DNA from: Pleurostoma richardsiae
Lineage: Eukaryota > Ascomycota > Sordariomycetes > Calosphaeriales > Pleurostomataceae
Direction of reading: 5' to 3'
DNA: 64,000 nt
Assembly (NCBI GenBank): GCA_030052745.1
Contig: JANBVO010000046.1
Span: 124,001-188,000 of the forward strand
Below, one piece after another: positions 47,930 through 60,040 of this stretch. Each line of letters opens with the position of its first letter. Positions within the stretch are counted from its first letter, which is position 1. The position numbers and the translations under genes are program-made. Below the pieces are notes generated by a model. That model saw nothing but the letters and a program-made list of their open reading frames with translations, was not told the origin of the DNA and searched no databases.

Positions 47930-49387
47930 AGCTGGACTCGGAATTATACCTCACGGTGTTACAGCAATCACCACTGCGCAGGACCGTCGACACTGTGACA
48001 GCGTGTTTTGCCGTCGCAACCTGTCTCCTTGAGGTTAGGCGCACCGCCGGGAGGTTATGTGCCTTCGGCTGCAGTGCCTGCTTCTGCGCTGCGAGCTGCA
48101 GTGGCATGCTGGCAGGATATATGGCTTCCGGGTAACGTTTAAGCTCGGCGACCTGCGACACATGGATCCGTTGGGTTTGTCTGCTACTAACGTCCGCACC
48201 ACACCAGGCTGTTGCGCGAGAGTACGTCCCGGCGCCTGTGGCTTCGTGAAGGAAGGGAGGCCTCACTAAGCTCTCGTCGATCCAAAGGCTGTTGATGACG
48301 CCTTTCTACGTCTTGATACATTCCCCAAGGCTTCTGATACATGTTGTCTTTATTTAACAGGGGGGTTCGATTCTGGCAAGGAAGGCGATGCTGGCGAAAA
48401 ATTCCTGGATCACAGGTAGGGATGGGTAAGTTGGAGACATCGCACATGCCAGGCTGGATCAGGAACGACTGAACCAGGCGCGCAGAAGGGGGCTTCGCAG
48501 CAGTCGATATCCGTGAAGCATCTACCAAGAGTAGCAACTTCACCTGGTACACTTGAGAAGGACACTGGAGAGAAGACCCCACTCCTACTGTACATCGTCA
48601 TGTCATGTTCAACGACGCGATCGGCACATGCATTAGGATCATGCCACATATTTGGTATGCATATATACAGGCAGGTATCGACTCAGAACTCCGACCCCAT
48701 GGGACGCCTACGTGGTGCGCTCAGAAAAACAAATCCCATGTCACGATATCCGAAAAATTCAAGGTCCCACGCAGACGCAGCAAGGCTCGACAGCTGCGGC
48801 GGAACCCAAGAAGCAGGGAGTATTCCAGACCCCTTCTCAAATGGCTGGCTGGGCCAGTTTATATTGCGGCTCGCAGAGCGAAAAAGAAGTCCTCTCGGTG
48901 CCGTCAAAATATGCAACGGTTGGAACGCCATCCCTCAGTTATAGGACCTGTCTTGGGGTTGCCTACACACCGAGTGTGCCTATGTGCAAGAAAGAGCTGC
49001 GATGGTACTGCAGAGGGCATGATGCCTCACCATCTGGGAAATGGGACAACCCGTATCCATATGCGGTACCTGTGCGGTACCAGATAGTCCACCAATGTAA
49101 ATAATGTACACAAGTCGCAGGTGACAGGAGGAAGGAAGGAGCAAAGACGCGACGATGTGTCAGCAAGTGCGATGCTGCTGCCAGTACGTGACTTCCGCCA
49201 TCGCCACGTGCTTGTGCGTTTGTGCATTTGTGCGTTTGTGCATGCGTGCATCCGCGCGTGCATGCCGTATTAGGAAGGGTGAGGTAGATTGGTAGGCACC
49301 TTTGAGAGTTGGAAGGTCCTTAAAAGGCACCTGCCTTAGGTAATGTGATGATGACGATGTGTGCCGCTGAGCGAGGCGATCCATGCT
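47930..49387. other. Convergent intergenic region
   Basis: About 1.5 kb between the 3' ends of the regulator and of the DUF1765 gene. Frames at 48187-48582 and 48605-49104 are unsupported. A short tandem repeat of TGTGCRTT units lies at 49211-49266. Confidence 0.5.
49211..49266. repeat. Short tandem repeat, 8-bp TGTGCRTT unit
   Basis: Four units in a row (TGTGCGTT, TGTGCATT, TGTGCGTT, TGTGCATG) run into GCGTGCATCC and GCGTGCATGC variants. It lies about 120 bp downstream of the DUF1765 stop codon. Confidence 0.7.
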
Positions 49388-52300
49388 CTACGCCATCCGC
49401 CGCAGACCGTCGATGCCCAGAAGGGGCACCTCGACTTCCTTCAAGCCGAAGACGCCCTCATCGCGGCGGCGGTCCACGAACGAGTTGCACTCGTTGACGA
49501 CGAGGCTCCATTCGGCCAGCGCACGCCCCGAATACGTCGCCCTGTCTCTGAAGGCGCCCACTGGCTGGATCGCCTGGATTATCTGCCGTTCCGGTTCTCT
49601 CGCCCTGTTCAGGTCTATCTCGACGACGTCGAACAGCGGACCGCTTCGGACAGGCGAGACCGGGCTGTCGAGTGCTGATACCTCGGTCACTGTAGTACGG
49701 ATCCTTGGGCTTTCTCGACCCTCGCTGCTGCTCGGACTCTCAGCGTCTCGGCCGTCCTCGAGAGGCGACGCGTTGCGGGCCTCGCTCACCAACCCCTTCT
49801 GCGGGAGACCAGACACCCTTCTTTCAGGGGGTGGCAGCCCAGGGGCAGGCGGGGGCGGGCTTTCGCTACGCCGGCCCGCCGCAGCGGCTCTTGCGCTCAC
49901 CTTTGCTTGCGCGGGATAAGGCAGCCGCGGCCTGGTCAGGATCCGATCCCTAGGCTGCGCCGAAACAAGGCCGGGGGCGCCGAAGCCCTGAGCTGGCTGC
50001 CACGGCACGCTGCTCAGCGTGAACTTGAACACGAACTGCGCAGCGTCATAGACGGGAGACGAGCCCGTGGACGACGCATCCGACTCGGAGCTCGGGCTGC
50101 CTGATCCTTTCGGTGGCGGCGCGGGCGCCCCCGAGCGTGACGCAGCTGTGGCGCGGCGGGCTGCCTCGAGTTCATCGTCTGCCGTCCGCCTGCCCGCATA
50201 ATTCGCGACCGGTACCGTGCTTCCCGTGAAGCTCAGGACCTTGCCGATGATGGACCATTTCTTCTTGTACGCAGTATCCTTGCCACCGTCACCTGGATCG
50301 GCACTACCACTTCCCGAGGCAGCACCGCGTTGATCGGACTCCCTATTCGGCGGGAACGGGCTTGAGAAAGAATCAAAGCCCATCAAGAGGCCCGTCTGCG
50401 CAGTCCCAATCTCGGTCCGGATTATCATGAATCTCTTGCCCGGCTGCGGATGGGCAGGCGCGGTCGAAGGTGGCAGCTTGCCCTGTGCGTCGGCTTGCTG
50501 CTTCAGCCAGAGGTAGTGTGACCACACCTTCTTCAGCCGTTCGGAAACCAGCGCAAATACTTTTCTGCATCGTTACATCAGCGACAGGCAAATACATATT
50601 GGGTCGTCGGCACAACTTACGCATTGAGTTCATTGGCGCTGCCCTCATCCCGGCAGATCCTCCAGCAGAGCAGTCGCATGAAGTACGCGCGCACCATCGG
50701 TGAGTAGTGGTTGAAGAATTTGTCGAAAACGTCCTCCCTCAAAAGCCAACTGAAGCAGACTTTCTCCTTCCGAGCTGGATCTGACGTGATAATATCCCAG
50801 GTCGTGAAGATAAAGGATAACATCCGAATCTCGGACATTGTGTTGTTCGAATCAAGGATCAACTGGTAGACATCTAGCCAGAATGGCCAGTCGACGTGGT
50901 CTACAGGTGCAGGCTCTCGGCCTCTGACTTCCGGGTCCGTGTAACCCGCATAGCCATCAAATGCTGCCAGAGCCTCTTGGACAAAGTCGAGCAGCATGAA
51001 GACCGGGCCATGCCTAAATGTGGGCGTCTTCTTCGTGGCGGCCCTCAGGATGGCCATGAACGCATCTCCGAACGTCTCCCTTGCTCCCTTGGCGACCCCA
51101 CGGATCGAGTTCTCGGCCAGAATGTCCTTCAGCAGTATGATCATCCGGTTCTCATCCATGCCCCGTAGAAGGTTGCTTGGCGGCAGTTGCGGCAGGGTCG
51201 TGACCATAGCGTCCGCTCCAAGCAGCGGATCCCCGATCGGAGGACCCATCGCCATCGCGTCGAATGCCGCCTGCCGGTGGTGGATAGTCGTATCTAATAT
51301 GCCTAGGAGCTGGGCGTGGAGCAATACGAAAGCCGGTGCTCGCGCCTTCTCGACGAGGGGTAGCCCGGGAGGCATAAATTCGTCGGACAGGATGTAGTAG
51401 TATTTGCAGAAGATGAAGAATAGGTCTGTATCGGCTCCGCGCCACCTTGACACCCAGGGGCCATGCCACGGAATCTTCGCCATGACCAAAGGAAGCTTCG
51501 TCGCCAGCCGCAGATTATCGGTCATGGTCTTCACCGAGGACCAGCCCAGCTTGTGCAGATTTGGCGGGAACAGGGCCACGATGTCTTCGCTCTCTCCCCT
51601 GCTCCGCCGCGGCAGCCCAAACTGGTCTGCCACTCTACGCAACACGTCCGACGTCAACCCCCAGAGCCTGACCAAGACCTCCGCAGCACCCGGGACGAAA
51701 AAGAAGGCGTACGCGCACGCCTTCCCGCAGAAGTTGACTAGCGAGAGGGGCGCGTGGCGGCTGGACAGCTTGTCGACCACCATGGTCATCTGTGTGAGCA
51801 GGTTGCCCACGAACATAGTCCGAACGTTGTGCTCGGCAGACTCGGCGAGCAAGGCTTCGCTGGATGAGCCCATTGAGTTGTTGCTGTCGGCACGGGCTCG
51901 GACTAGTTCACGGGGACAACGCTCGGCCAAAGGTCGAAAACACTTGGTCAATAACCGCCATTCCGGTCGCATCATGATGTGAGTTATGGCCTCTAGCAGA
52001 GCGGGTCGGTCCACACCCGCTACAGGCTGGAGGTTAGCGGTGGACGCTGGTGCCATCAAGGTCGCTGACGAGGACGCGAAGCTCATTCCCAGAGTCGCCG
52101 CGGGCTTGTTGCCAGTCCCATCCAGCAACTCAAGCAGCCCATTCCACCATTTATTAAATATTGTGGCTCGACGGTCGATATCCTCGGGCGAGAGGAGCTT
52201 AGTATCCTTATTTGATGGGTGGTGTATGTTCGTGCGAAGGAAAGGCACAAGAGCCTGGCGGATGACGATCATTCTCTGCGCGGTTGTGCTTTTGGATGAG

Positions 52301-53442
52301 AACGTCGCAAAGTCAGCATCGAGCTTCCGGAAGGCTGCCCATAGAGGATCACGCGATGAGGGATGCGGCATCGTGTCGGCTGTCGTCCGCGACTGCTCGG
52401 AGCAAGTCGACGTCGTACCGTTCGTGACTGAGCTACAGTCCGTCGTGGATGACGCTCCAGTTTGCGAAGAGAGCCGTCGCGGGTTGAGCGAGGCGTCACT
52501 ATTTGCAGAGGCAGGATCCAAAGCTGAGCCGCTTGCTGACAAGGCTGAGTCCGCGTTTACGTTAGCCGGAGGAGATGGGGCCGAAACGGCCAGAGCTGGC
52601 GTTGTGGCACCGGCCGAGATCAGTACGCTTTGTGGTCTCTGCTTTATTTTGTTCATGAAGGTACCTGCGCGGTTCAAGGCTCGCGAGGTGCTGCTGAGCG
52701 AGTCGGAGGACCTGTTCCCCTCGCCGTCAACGAGCGACGAGACGAGACGTTTCCGCGAGAACCTGCTCGGTGATTTGGACGACCCATTGCTGCCTGGCCT
52801 TCCCCGGGAGTCTGTCGTCTTCGTATCGTTGCCCGCCGAGGCTTTGTCTCTCTTGGGAGACGGCGAACGGGAGCTGGATATCCATGACTTCTTCGCGAAG
52901 TCGACAAAGGACGCCGACCGGTCTCGGGGTGCCAAGGAGTTCGGTTCTAGCTCGCCGGATCGCTCGGGATTTGCCCCATTGTTCTTCCTGGGTGACTTCG
53001 AAGCCCCCGACAGCGCATCCCTTACGTCAGTAGTGGACTTCGAGCTCGGGAGCCATGAGCGACGGCGCTCTATGAAGGACCTCGACCGGCTAAGCTCCTC
53101 AGCCTTGGGCTCAGCCATAGGCTTCGACGCGGGACGGGCAGCGGGACGTGGCTTCTCATCCGGGGTGTGCGCGGGTCTCGCCGACTTCGTCTCAAGCTGT
53201 AAGTAGCGGTCGAAGTCCAGATCAAAATCGAACGAGGGAACGTCGAAGGCAGGGAGGCTCGGCAGGCTCTTTGTGTTGAGGTTCAGGGTGCAACTGAGAT
53301 CGGCGTAATTGGCGGAGTTGGTGCTGATGCTTGGCGCGGGCTTTGTCAGCGATGACACCAGATCCGGGGTGGAATGAGACCGGGGGAACGAGGACGCGGG
53401 CTCGACGGCCGACGCCGTCATCGTCAGGACCGGAGCGTTCAT
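49388..53442 (-). CDS. DUF1765 (UPF0592) family protein
   Basis: Two exons, 53442-50621 and 50564-49388, give 1332 residues. The intron is GTAAGT...GCAG, and the junction reads SANELNA/KVFALVSERL. The N-terminal 430 residues are Ser/Pro-rich with basic patches (ERRRSWLPSSKSTTD, SPSRFSRKRLVSSLVDGEG). The conserved globular domain runs from about residue 440 (SSRDPLWAAFRKLDADFATF) to 900. It contains PWHGPWVSRWRGADTDLFFI, FCKYYYILSDEFMPPGLP and RAYFMRLLCWRICRDEGSAN, characteristic of the fungal DUF1765 family. The last 300 residues are again low in complexity. Family members are large cytoplasmic or membrane-associated proteins; a yeast relative has been linked to the HOG signalling pathway, from memory. 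The frame is open 100 codons upstream of the chosen ATG, but no earlier in-frame ATG exists. Confidence 0.85.
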
Positions 53443-56132
53443 CTCATGATCCAGACTCGGCGGATGGCCAACCGTGACAGTATCCAGCCGGTTCTGGAGT
53501 ATTTTGTCCGCTGTGCGCTTGGTGCTGGGCAACGTCCGGTGAGAGGTGCCACCGGACTTCGGCTTGTCGCACGCTGCAGGGGTCCTCAGAAGCGTCGAAT
53601 CCCACCAGCAACTGCCGTGGGCATCACCGTCTACCACGTCGTCCGTCTCTTCGTTCTTAATTCCTCTTGTTCCTCTGGACCTGCAGGGCTGGGCCGTTGA
53701 GAGGCGTGCGCTGAAGAGTCCAAGGAAACGGGGATCAGGCACCTTTTCTCTTCTTATTGAGGGCCTGTCCTAATAGCGAGAGAATGACGCAGGATGCCGT
53801 CGAACGGAGGCGTTCCTCCTCGTGTCTCAAGCCGCTTAACGAGCCGCCTAAAGACTAGCTGGTAGATCGGCTGTCACAGCTGGAGAGGGCTTTTCGAGTC
53901 CGCCTGGCGAGCCCCCCTTATGGTAGCGCCGGCGTGAAAATCAAGGCAGGGGAAGCACCCAACGTGGCGCGGGTGGGCTGCGCGGGAATTACTAGCTGCA
54001 GGAGTGTTCCCGTCTAGTGGCCTCGTTATTAAACAGTGCATCACTGGCCCCTTCTGGGCAGTTCTCTCCGCACTTATACTCCGGCGCTGGGTGGTTGATG
54101 TTCATGCAAATTGGAGGGTCCGCTGTTCAGTCTGGCGCACCGGGGATGGACAGTACACCAATATATGTGGTGCCGGGATCGTTAGGAGAATCCGCAGGCT
54201 GACGTCGCTGAAGTTCTAAGAGGGGACGTGGCATATATACAATGGCTACGGCATATGCTTCGAGCAGCTGCTGCAGGCAGACACGACTTTTGGGAAGAGG
54301 ACGCGGAATCCGGTCTGCGGACGAACAGCGAGGAATTTTGCTGGATGCGGAAGCGGGATGTGTCTCCAAACTCTGCTGCTCGCATACTCCTCCATTCCCA
54401 TGGCCTGGGGAGCAAAAGCTGTTTGTCTCGGGGGTCACAGGGTGTCTCGGATGCTTTCGACAAAGGCAATAAAGTTTCGCTCCCGCGAATGTGCAGAGGC
54501 GTCCGGATGAGCGCCACGTCCCCATTAAGGTTTCCGTGAGGGGGGAAATCGGCACCCGAACGGCACAGCATTTAGGGGGAGCGGGGAGAGGAGGCGATGT
54601 GTTCCACGAAGAACATACGATACGAAGGGCTGTCGACTCTACGATCAACCTACGTACAGTAGCTTGATGATGGAGGCGCCGATGTGCAACCAAACCAGTG
54701 CGCGCGCGCGCGCGCACCTGTACGCGTATGGAAGAATCGGGAGGATAGAGAGGAGGGCTCGGGTCCCTTTGCAGTGTTAGCTCGCATTCGTGATGTCTCA
54801 CTTGCTCGGGAGCCGTCTGCCCGCTTGTTCTCAGGGTCCAGCGCCTTCAGCCACTGGGTTGTCACATTAGAACGGCGCTAGAAGGCCTCATAGGCGGCTC
54901 ATACGATGGCGCTGGCGCTACTTTTCTGGTGAGCGGTCCGAGGCTGAGTCCCCTGAGTCTTCGTCGTCCTTGCCGAGGCTTCCCAGTCTAACTGGGAGTG
55001 GGACCGTAACGGGCGGGCTCGTAACGGGCGACAATGACGGCACAGAAGAGACAAGGTGGAGGAGAGAACAGGATGAGAGCTCCTAGGAGTCGCAGTCCTC
55101 CTGTCTTGGCAAGCTGGCGTCGCATGCATGAGTTCGTGATGCACAACAGAGCAGGGACCTTGCTTGCTTGGACAACAGGCAAGGGAAGCTGAGAGACAAA
55201 AGTGGGATGTGCCAAGTCAGCCCACATAAAATTTGCCGCGGAATCATGCCCGTCAGGTGCAGGCGGTGATGATGATGATGATGGATGACGGGGTGAGTGC
55301 GGACGGCGGATCTGTGGATCGAGGCGCAGATCAAACATGAGGGGTGCGCTGCTCCTTGAGATCTTAAACAGACGAGAGGGCATCCAGCAGTTTGGATCAG
55401 GGGCTCTGCTTTCCTAGACGGTCTCTCTCACTTTCTGCGGACAGACGGTGGCTAATCAGACACTCACAGACGATCGGTTCCCAGGATCCCCAGAGCTCAG
55501 GTCATCCTTGCGTGGTGCTGGTAAGACCCGCCGAAGTGGCTTGAGAAGAGGGAGGGGCCAGTGCAGGACCCAGCCAGCTGAAAAGGCACAGCTTTTTTTC
55601 TCCGCCTATGCATATCCGTAAATCGTATGCATATCACGGAAGACGGAGTGCACTGGCGGGCTTCGTCTTTTCCCACGGGCATCGCCAGTTCCCACAAAAC
55701 GCGTGGCCTCATTATCGAGGGTGCGTTTCTGCACCCGAAAAACGATAATCTCTAATCAATCTGAGATGAGGCGGGGATCCGCAGGCACTTTTTCGTCGCG
55801 AGGCGCCCTAGGAGCCGAATCTCCGAGCTGCTGTGAAGTAAGGATCGACGCCGGGATGCCGGGACTCTCTAGTATCCGATCGCCGATGCCGGCAAAAGGC
55901 ACAGGCCAGCGGCCTACTCCGGATTCATCATCTGGCGACGTGCGCCGCTAACTGTCCTAAGACATGGCACTGGAATCATGTTGGTGCAAGCGTATATTTC
56001 TGGAACGAGCCTGAGGAGAACAGAAGGAAACGAGCGACTGAGCAAGGCTCGCCGAGCTCGTGGATCAGAAGGTGAAACGCTCCTAGACTTGGGACGACCA
56101 CTTAATGTCCGCCCATCGTCTTCAACTGCTTC
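53443..56132. other. Intergenic region upstream of the DUF1765 gene
   Basis: 2.7 kb without a supportable gene. It holds the DUF1765 promoter, a 16-nt (GC)n run at 54700-54715 and a short (GAT)n run near 55267-55283. The 224-codon minus frame at 54127-54801 has no ATG-based support or domain. Confidence 0.5.
54700..54715. repeat. Alternating GC run
   Basis: Sixteen bases of strictly alternating G and C, a sequence type able to adopt Z-DNA. It lies in non-coding sequence about 1.25 kb upstream of the DUF1765 start. Confidence 0.8.
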
Positions 56133-59100
56133 TCAACCAAACACGTCGCTCAGATACCTATCTTCCTTTTGTACCAGCAGCCAGGCCTCCGCGTCTTCAT
56201 CCGTGGCCTCGGGGTGCGTCTCCTTGTAGATGCGCAAGAACACGTCATGCGTGCTACGCCCCAGCCGGGCGGCACTCCCGCACACGAGGATCCGGCCCCC
56301 CTTCTTGAACTGGTCGACCAGCTCGTCCCGGTCCTCCCAGATGACCTCGTCAACGTGCTTACCGCCAGCGGATCCATCCGGACCGTGCCGCGAGTATGCT
56401 GGCCGCACCTTGACCACACCAGCGTCCTTCTCCCACCCCTGCAACTCGTCCCGATACAGGAAGTCCTCATCATACGCGCGGCAGCCATAGTACAGCGTCG
56501 CAGAGGCGAAGATCTCACTGCCGGTCTTGCCGCGAGCTCCCGCGATCGCGGCCCGTTCCTGGATAAAGGCCCGCATGGGTGCGATGCCGGTGCCGGCCGC
56601 CACCAAGATCACCGGCGTCTTGGGATCGGCCGGGAGGCGGAACTTGGAGCTGCTGGTGCTGCGCACGAAGCAACGGAGACGTGAACCGGGGCCGAGATTG
56701 GACAGGTACGTGCTGGAGACGCCGGCGAAGGTGCCGTGACCAGAAAGCGCGGGCACCCCCTCGAAGACGTCGTACGTGATGGAGCAAGTGAGAGAAGTCT
56801 GCCCCTCGTCGACGCCGCCATTCCCGCTGCCGCTCAGGCTGGGAAAGGATCCCTGGCTGGATACAGCTGGGTAGGCTAGCGGCGAGGACGAGATCGAGTA
56901 CTGCCGTGGCGACAGCGGTGTGAGCATGTCGACGTACTCGGAGAAGCTGAGGTCGCACTCGGGGAAGTCCTCGAGGAGGTCAAGGACAGAAACACGCTTG
57001 TCTAGGATCTCGCTGCGGTAGAGCTTGTCGTCTGCGGCGAGCGCGGCAAGCTCCTCAGAGATAGGCAGCTTCTTGGCCAGCGTTGCAACCTGGCGCTGTG
57101 AGATAGGCGTAGCCAGCTCCACGCGAGCGCCGATGAGCTCTAGGGCAGTGATATGCCCGTCCTGATATCCTCGTCAGCATATGCTGCCTATATCATTCCC
57201 AAATGAGGTGGCTGTGCTGGTTTTCCACTTACTGTGGCAGATAAATACTCCTTGTTTGTTCCCGTCACAGTGAGAGCGTCATCAGGATGGAGTCCGAACC
57301 TGTTCATGACGCGAAGAACGCTCGCTCTCGGGTTGTACGGCAGAACCACGAGATAGTCGCCTGCGGGATGTCAGCGCGTCTCTCACTTTCGACTTCCTCT
57401 CTTGGTCATGTTCCACTCCTTGACCCTTCGACTCACCGCTTTGATATCTCGAGCCTGGGGACAGAAGCACCTCCATATGCTTCTTCTGTGGCCCGACGCC
57501 TTTCTTGACGATCTCCCTGTTCACCAGCACCAGCCCGGTGGAGATGTCCGGCCCAGCGAGCTTCACCGGAGCGTCGGGATGCACGACGTCGACCTTGAGC
57601 TCATCGGTCTTCACTTCAGACGTGGCGCCGCTAAACTCACGGATCACAGGAAACACGCCGGCCTTCCAGTCTTCGAAGGGGCCGACGATATCCTCGCTGA
57701 CATCCACCATGGCGGCGGGGAACAGCCTCTTGGCACCCATCTTCTCCATGAGCGAATCCACAAGCTTCGGGATCCGATGATACGTCGACGCCCAGTCCTT
57801 GTTGCCGGCGCCGAGCACCGAGTACGCGACCCCCTTGAGCATATCCGGACTGGACTCGGCGCGGGTCTCGAGCCAAGCGACAAAGCCCCGCGCGTTGTCC
57901 GGCGGCTGCCCCTCGTAGCTGGACGTGACGATCAGCACCGGACGGTCCGTGGGCAGGTTCTCGACGGCGTCGTCCAGGTTTCGCACCCCGTCCGGCACGG
58001 AGAAGCCGTAGCTTGGGGCAGCGGTCTGCAGGTCCTCACCGAAGGATTTGCACGTCCCTGTATTGCCGCCATAGTAGATCGCCAGCGCCTTCAGCCCGTC
58101 ACCGCCGTCCGCGGCACTGCTGCGAGCGTCGTTCTTCGCCGATGGCGCGGTGTGCACTGCGCTCACCGCGGGGCCGCCGGCCAAGCCCACCATGCGGTCC
58201 TTGCCCGGGCGTCGACGCACTTTGATCTTAAAGTCGGCTGGCTTGATGGTTAGCGTGCTCCTCATCTTCAGCTCGTAGTTGGGGTCCGCCATTTCTACGA
58301 CGAAGCGCTGGAAGATGAGCGCGCAGGTGATCAGCATCTCCTGTTCGGCCAAGGCCCTTCCAATACAAGCCCGCACCCCGGTGCCGAACGGCTTCCAGGC
58401 ATTGGCGGGCATCGCCTCCCACCCGCCATTGAGGAAGCGCTCCGGGCGGAACTCATTCGCGTCCGGACCCCACACGGCCGGGTCGTGGTGCAGGCCGCGG
58501 AGGTTGCACAACAGTACGGTGCCCGGGTCCACGCGGTAGCGGCCGCCCAGCACAGTCTCGCGGCGCGAGTGCCGGGACAGGATGGGGATGGGGCCGAAGT
58601 AGCGCAAGGTCTCGCGGATGCTGGCCTCGACGTACTTGAGGCGGGGCAGGTGCGCGAGCTCGATAGCGGAGTCGCCAATGACCTCGTCTACCTCCGCGTA
58701 GCACTTCTGCAGCTTGTCGGGGTGCTGCAGGAGGTTATAGAAGAGGAAGTTGAAGGTGCCGCTGGTGGTCTCGTGGCCGGCGACCTGGGGTCTGTTAGCT
58801 CCCGTCTACAACATACCTGAGAAGGCGGCGAGTTCTTCAGGCGGACAGCTGCTCTAGGAGCCTACGAATAGGAGACAAATCAAAAGCCAGGAACGACTTA
58901 AGGAGAGATGTGGACTCACCAGGAACGTTGCCATCTCGTACCGGATCAGCTCATCCGAGAGACCCTCGCCAGAGACAGGATCCTTGACTGTGAGCATCAC
59001 GTTGAGGACGTCGTCAGCATCCGGATGGGGGTTGGCCTTGCGGTCGGCGACGATCTGGTCGCAGACGGCCCACATGTAATCGATGTTATCTAGCATCTCG

Positions 59101-60040
59101 CGCTTGGAGAAGACGCGCAGAGCATTCTCGACGGTCAGGCGGTTGGTCCGGCGCCCGGCCTCGACCAGCGTCTCGGCCATGCGGGTGGCGAACTCGGGCG
59201 GCTCGTCGGTGTAGAAGCAGTTGAAGCGGTAGTTGAAGGCGCAGAGCCCGATCACGTCGAAGGCGAGCCTGTGGAGAAGCGGGCTGTGTCAGCAAGGGGG
59301 ACTTCGTCGGTGTTAGAGTGTTAGGAGCTGGGAGACTTATTGTGAAGTCATCAGTGCCTAGGATCTCGTGGTCTGGACCGAGACGATCCCACTTCAGGAC
59401 CATCTGCGAGGCGATGTCGACCATCTTGTCGAACATCTTGCGGATCTATGATTGCGTCAAAAGACGAGTCAGCAGATGGCTGCCACACTTGACGCTAAGA
59501 CGACGATTCTGTCTACCTTGATGGGCCCGAAGGCCGGGACAAGAGTTCGGTGTGCGATGTACCATTCCTGAGCTTGTCAGCTTGCATCATTCAAGTCTCC
59601 TTAGAGCGGATGAAGAGGGCGGATCACCGACATGCTCATCCGAGTACGCAGTGAAGAGACCTAGCGAAGTTAGCTTGGGGGAGGAGGGATGTCACCTCAC
59701 ATCAGTGTGGCTCACCGTTCTTGATGAACACTCGGAGAGTCTCCATGACCCCCTTTGTGGCCTTCTCGAAGCGGCTATCATCGCACACCTCGTTGATGAG
59801 CTCGTAATCGGACAGGATGATCACCTCGCGGTTGAGGAGGTTGAGGCGATAGATGGGCCCGTATATGTCAGCGAGGCGCCAGAAGGATGAGACGGCGAAG
59901 GACGGATCAATCTCGCCGAGATTGCCTGTGAGGAGCCTCTCCGGCGGCTGCGGTATCGGCTCCCCGGGGCCATCTATCGTCGGCTCGGTGACGGCTGGGG
60001 CCTTGGGGTCGGCCGGCTCCTTGTGATAAGGGCACGACAT
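56133..60040 (-). CDS. Self-sufficient cytochrome P450-NADPH reductase fusion (CYP505, P450foxy type)
   Basis: Eight exons (60040-59716, 59660-59632, 59567-59517, 59445-59341, 59270-58920, 58784-57437, 57360-57233, 57161-56133) give 1121 residues, the normal length for this fusion. The P450 domain carries the I-helix AGHETTS (about 289-295), the ExxR motif (RETLR, about 344-348) and the haem signature PFGTGVRACIG with its cysteine near residue 427. The reductase half has a flavodoxin domain from about 520 (LAIYYGGNTGTCKSF), the FAD-binding RQYSISS near 866, the NADPH-site GTGIAPMRAF and the C-terminal DRYLSDVFG. Such enzymes hydroxylate fatty acids at sub-terminal carbons using NADPH and need no partner reductase. 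No membrane anchor is visible, as in the family. The fourth intron (59340-59271) fits only as AT-AC. A GFA-type zinc protein and an MFS permease lie upstream. Confidence 0.93.
59271..59340 (-). other. Candidate AT-AC intron inside the CYP505 gene
   Basis: On the minus strand this 70 nt segment starts ATAAGT and ends TCTCCAC, with a GCTGAC branch-like site about 20 nt before the end. Removing it joins DDFT to RLAFDVIGLCAF, the expected CYP505 sequence, with phase 0 on both sides. No GT-AG pair nearby gives an open frame. Confidence 0.65.

Noticed and set aside
48355-48390. tRNA-like GGTTCGATTC box
   Set aside because: A T-loop-like string occurs, but no acceptor stem, anticodon arm or B/A box pairing could be folded around it.
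51986-53206. 406-codon plus-strand frame opposite the DUF1765 gene
   Set aside because: It is the antisense shadow of a long Ser/Asp-rich coding exon; the minus-strand frame has the recognisable domain.
57402-58253. 283-codon plus-strand frame opposite the CYP505 gene
   Set aside because: Antisense shadow of the P450/flavodoxin exon.
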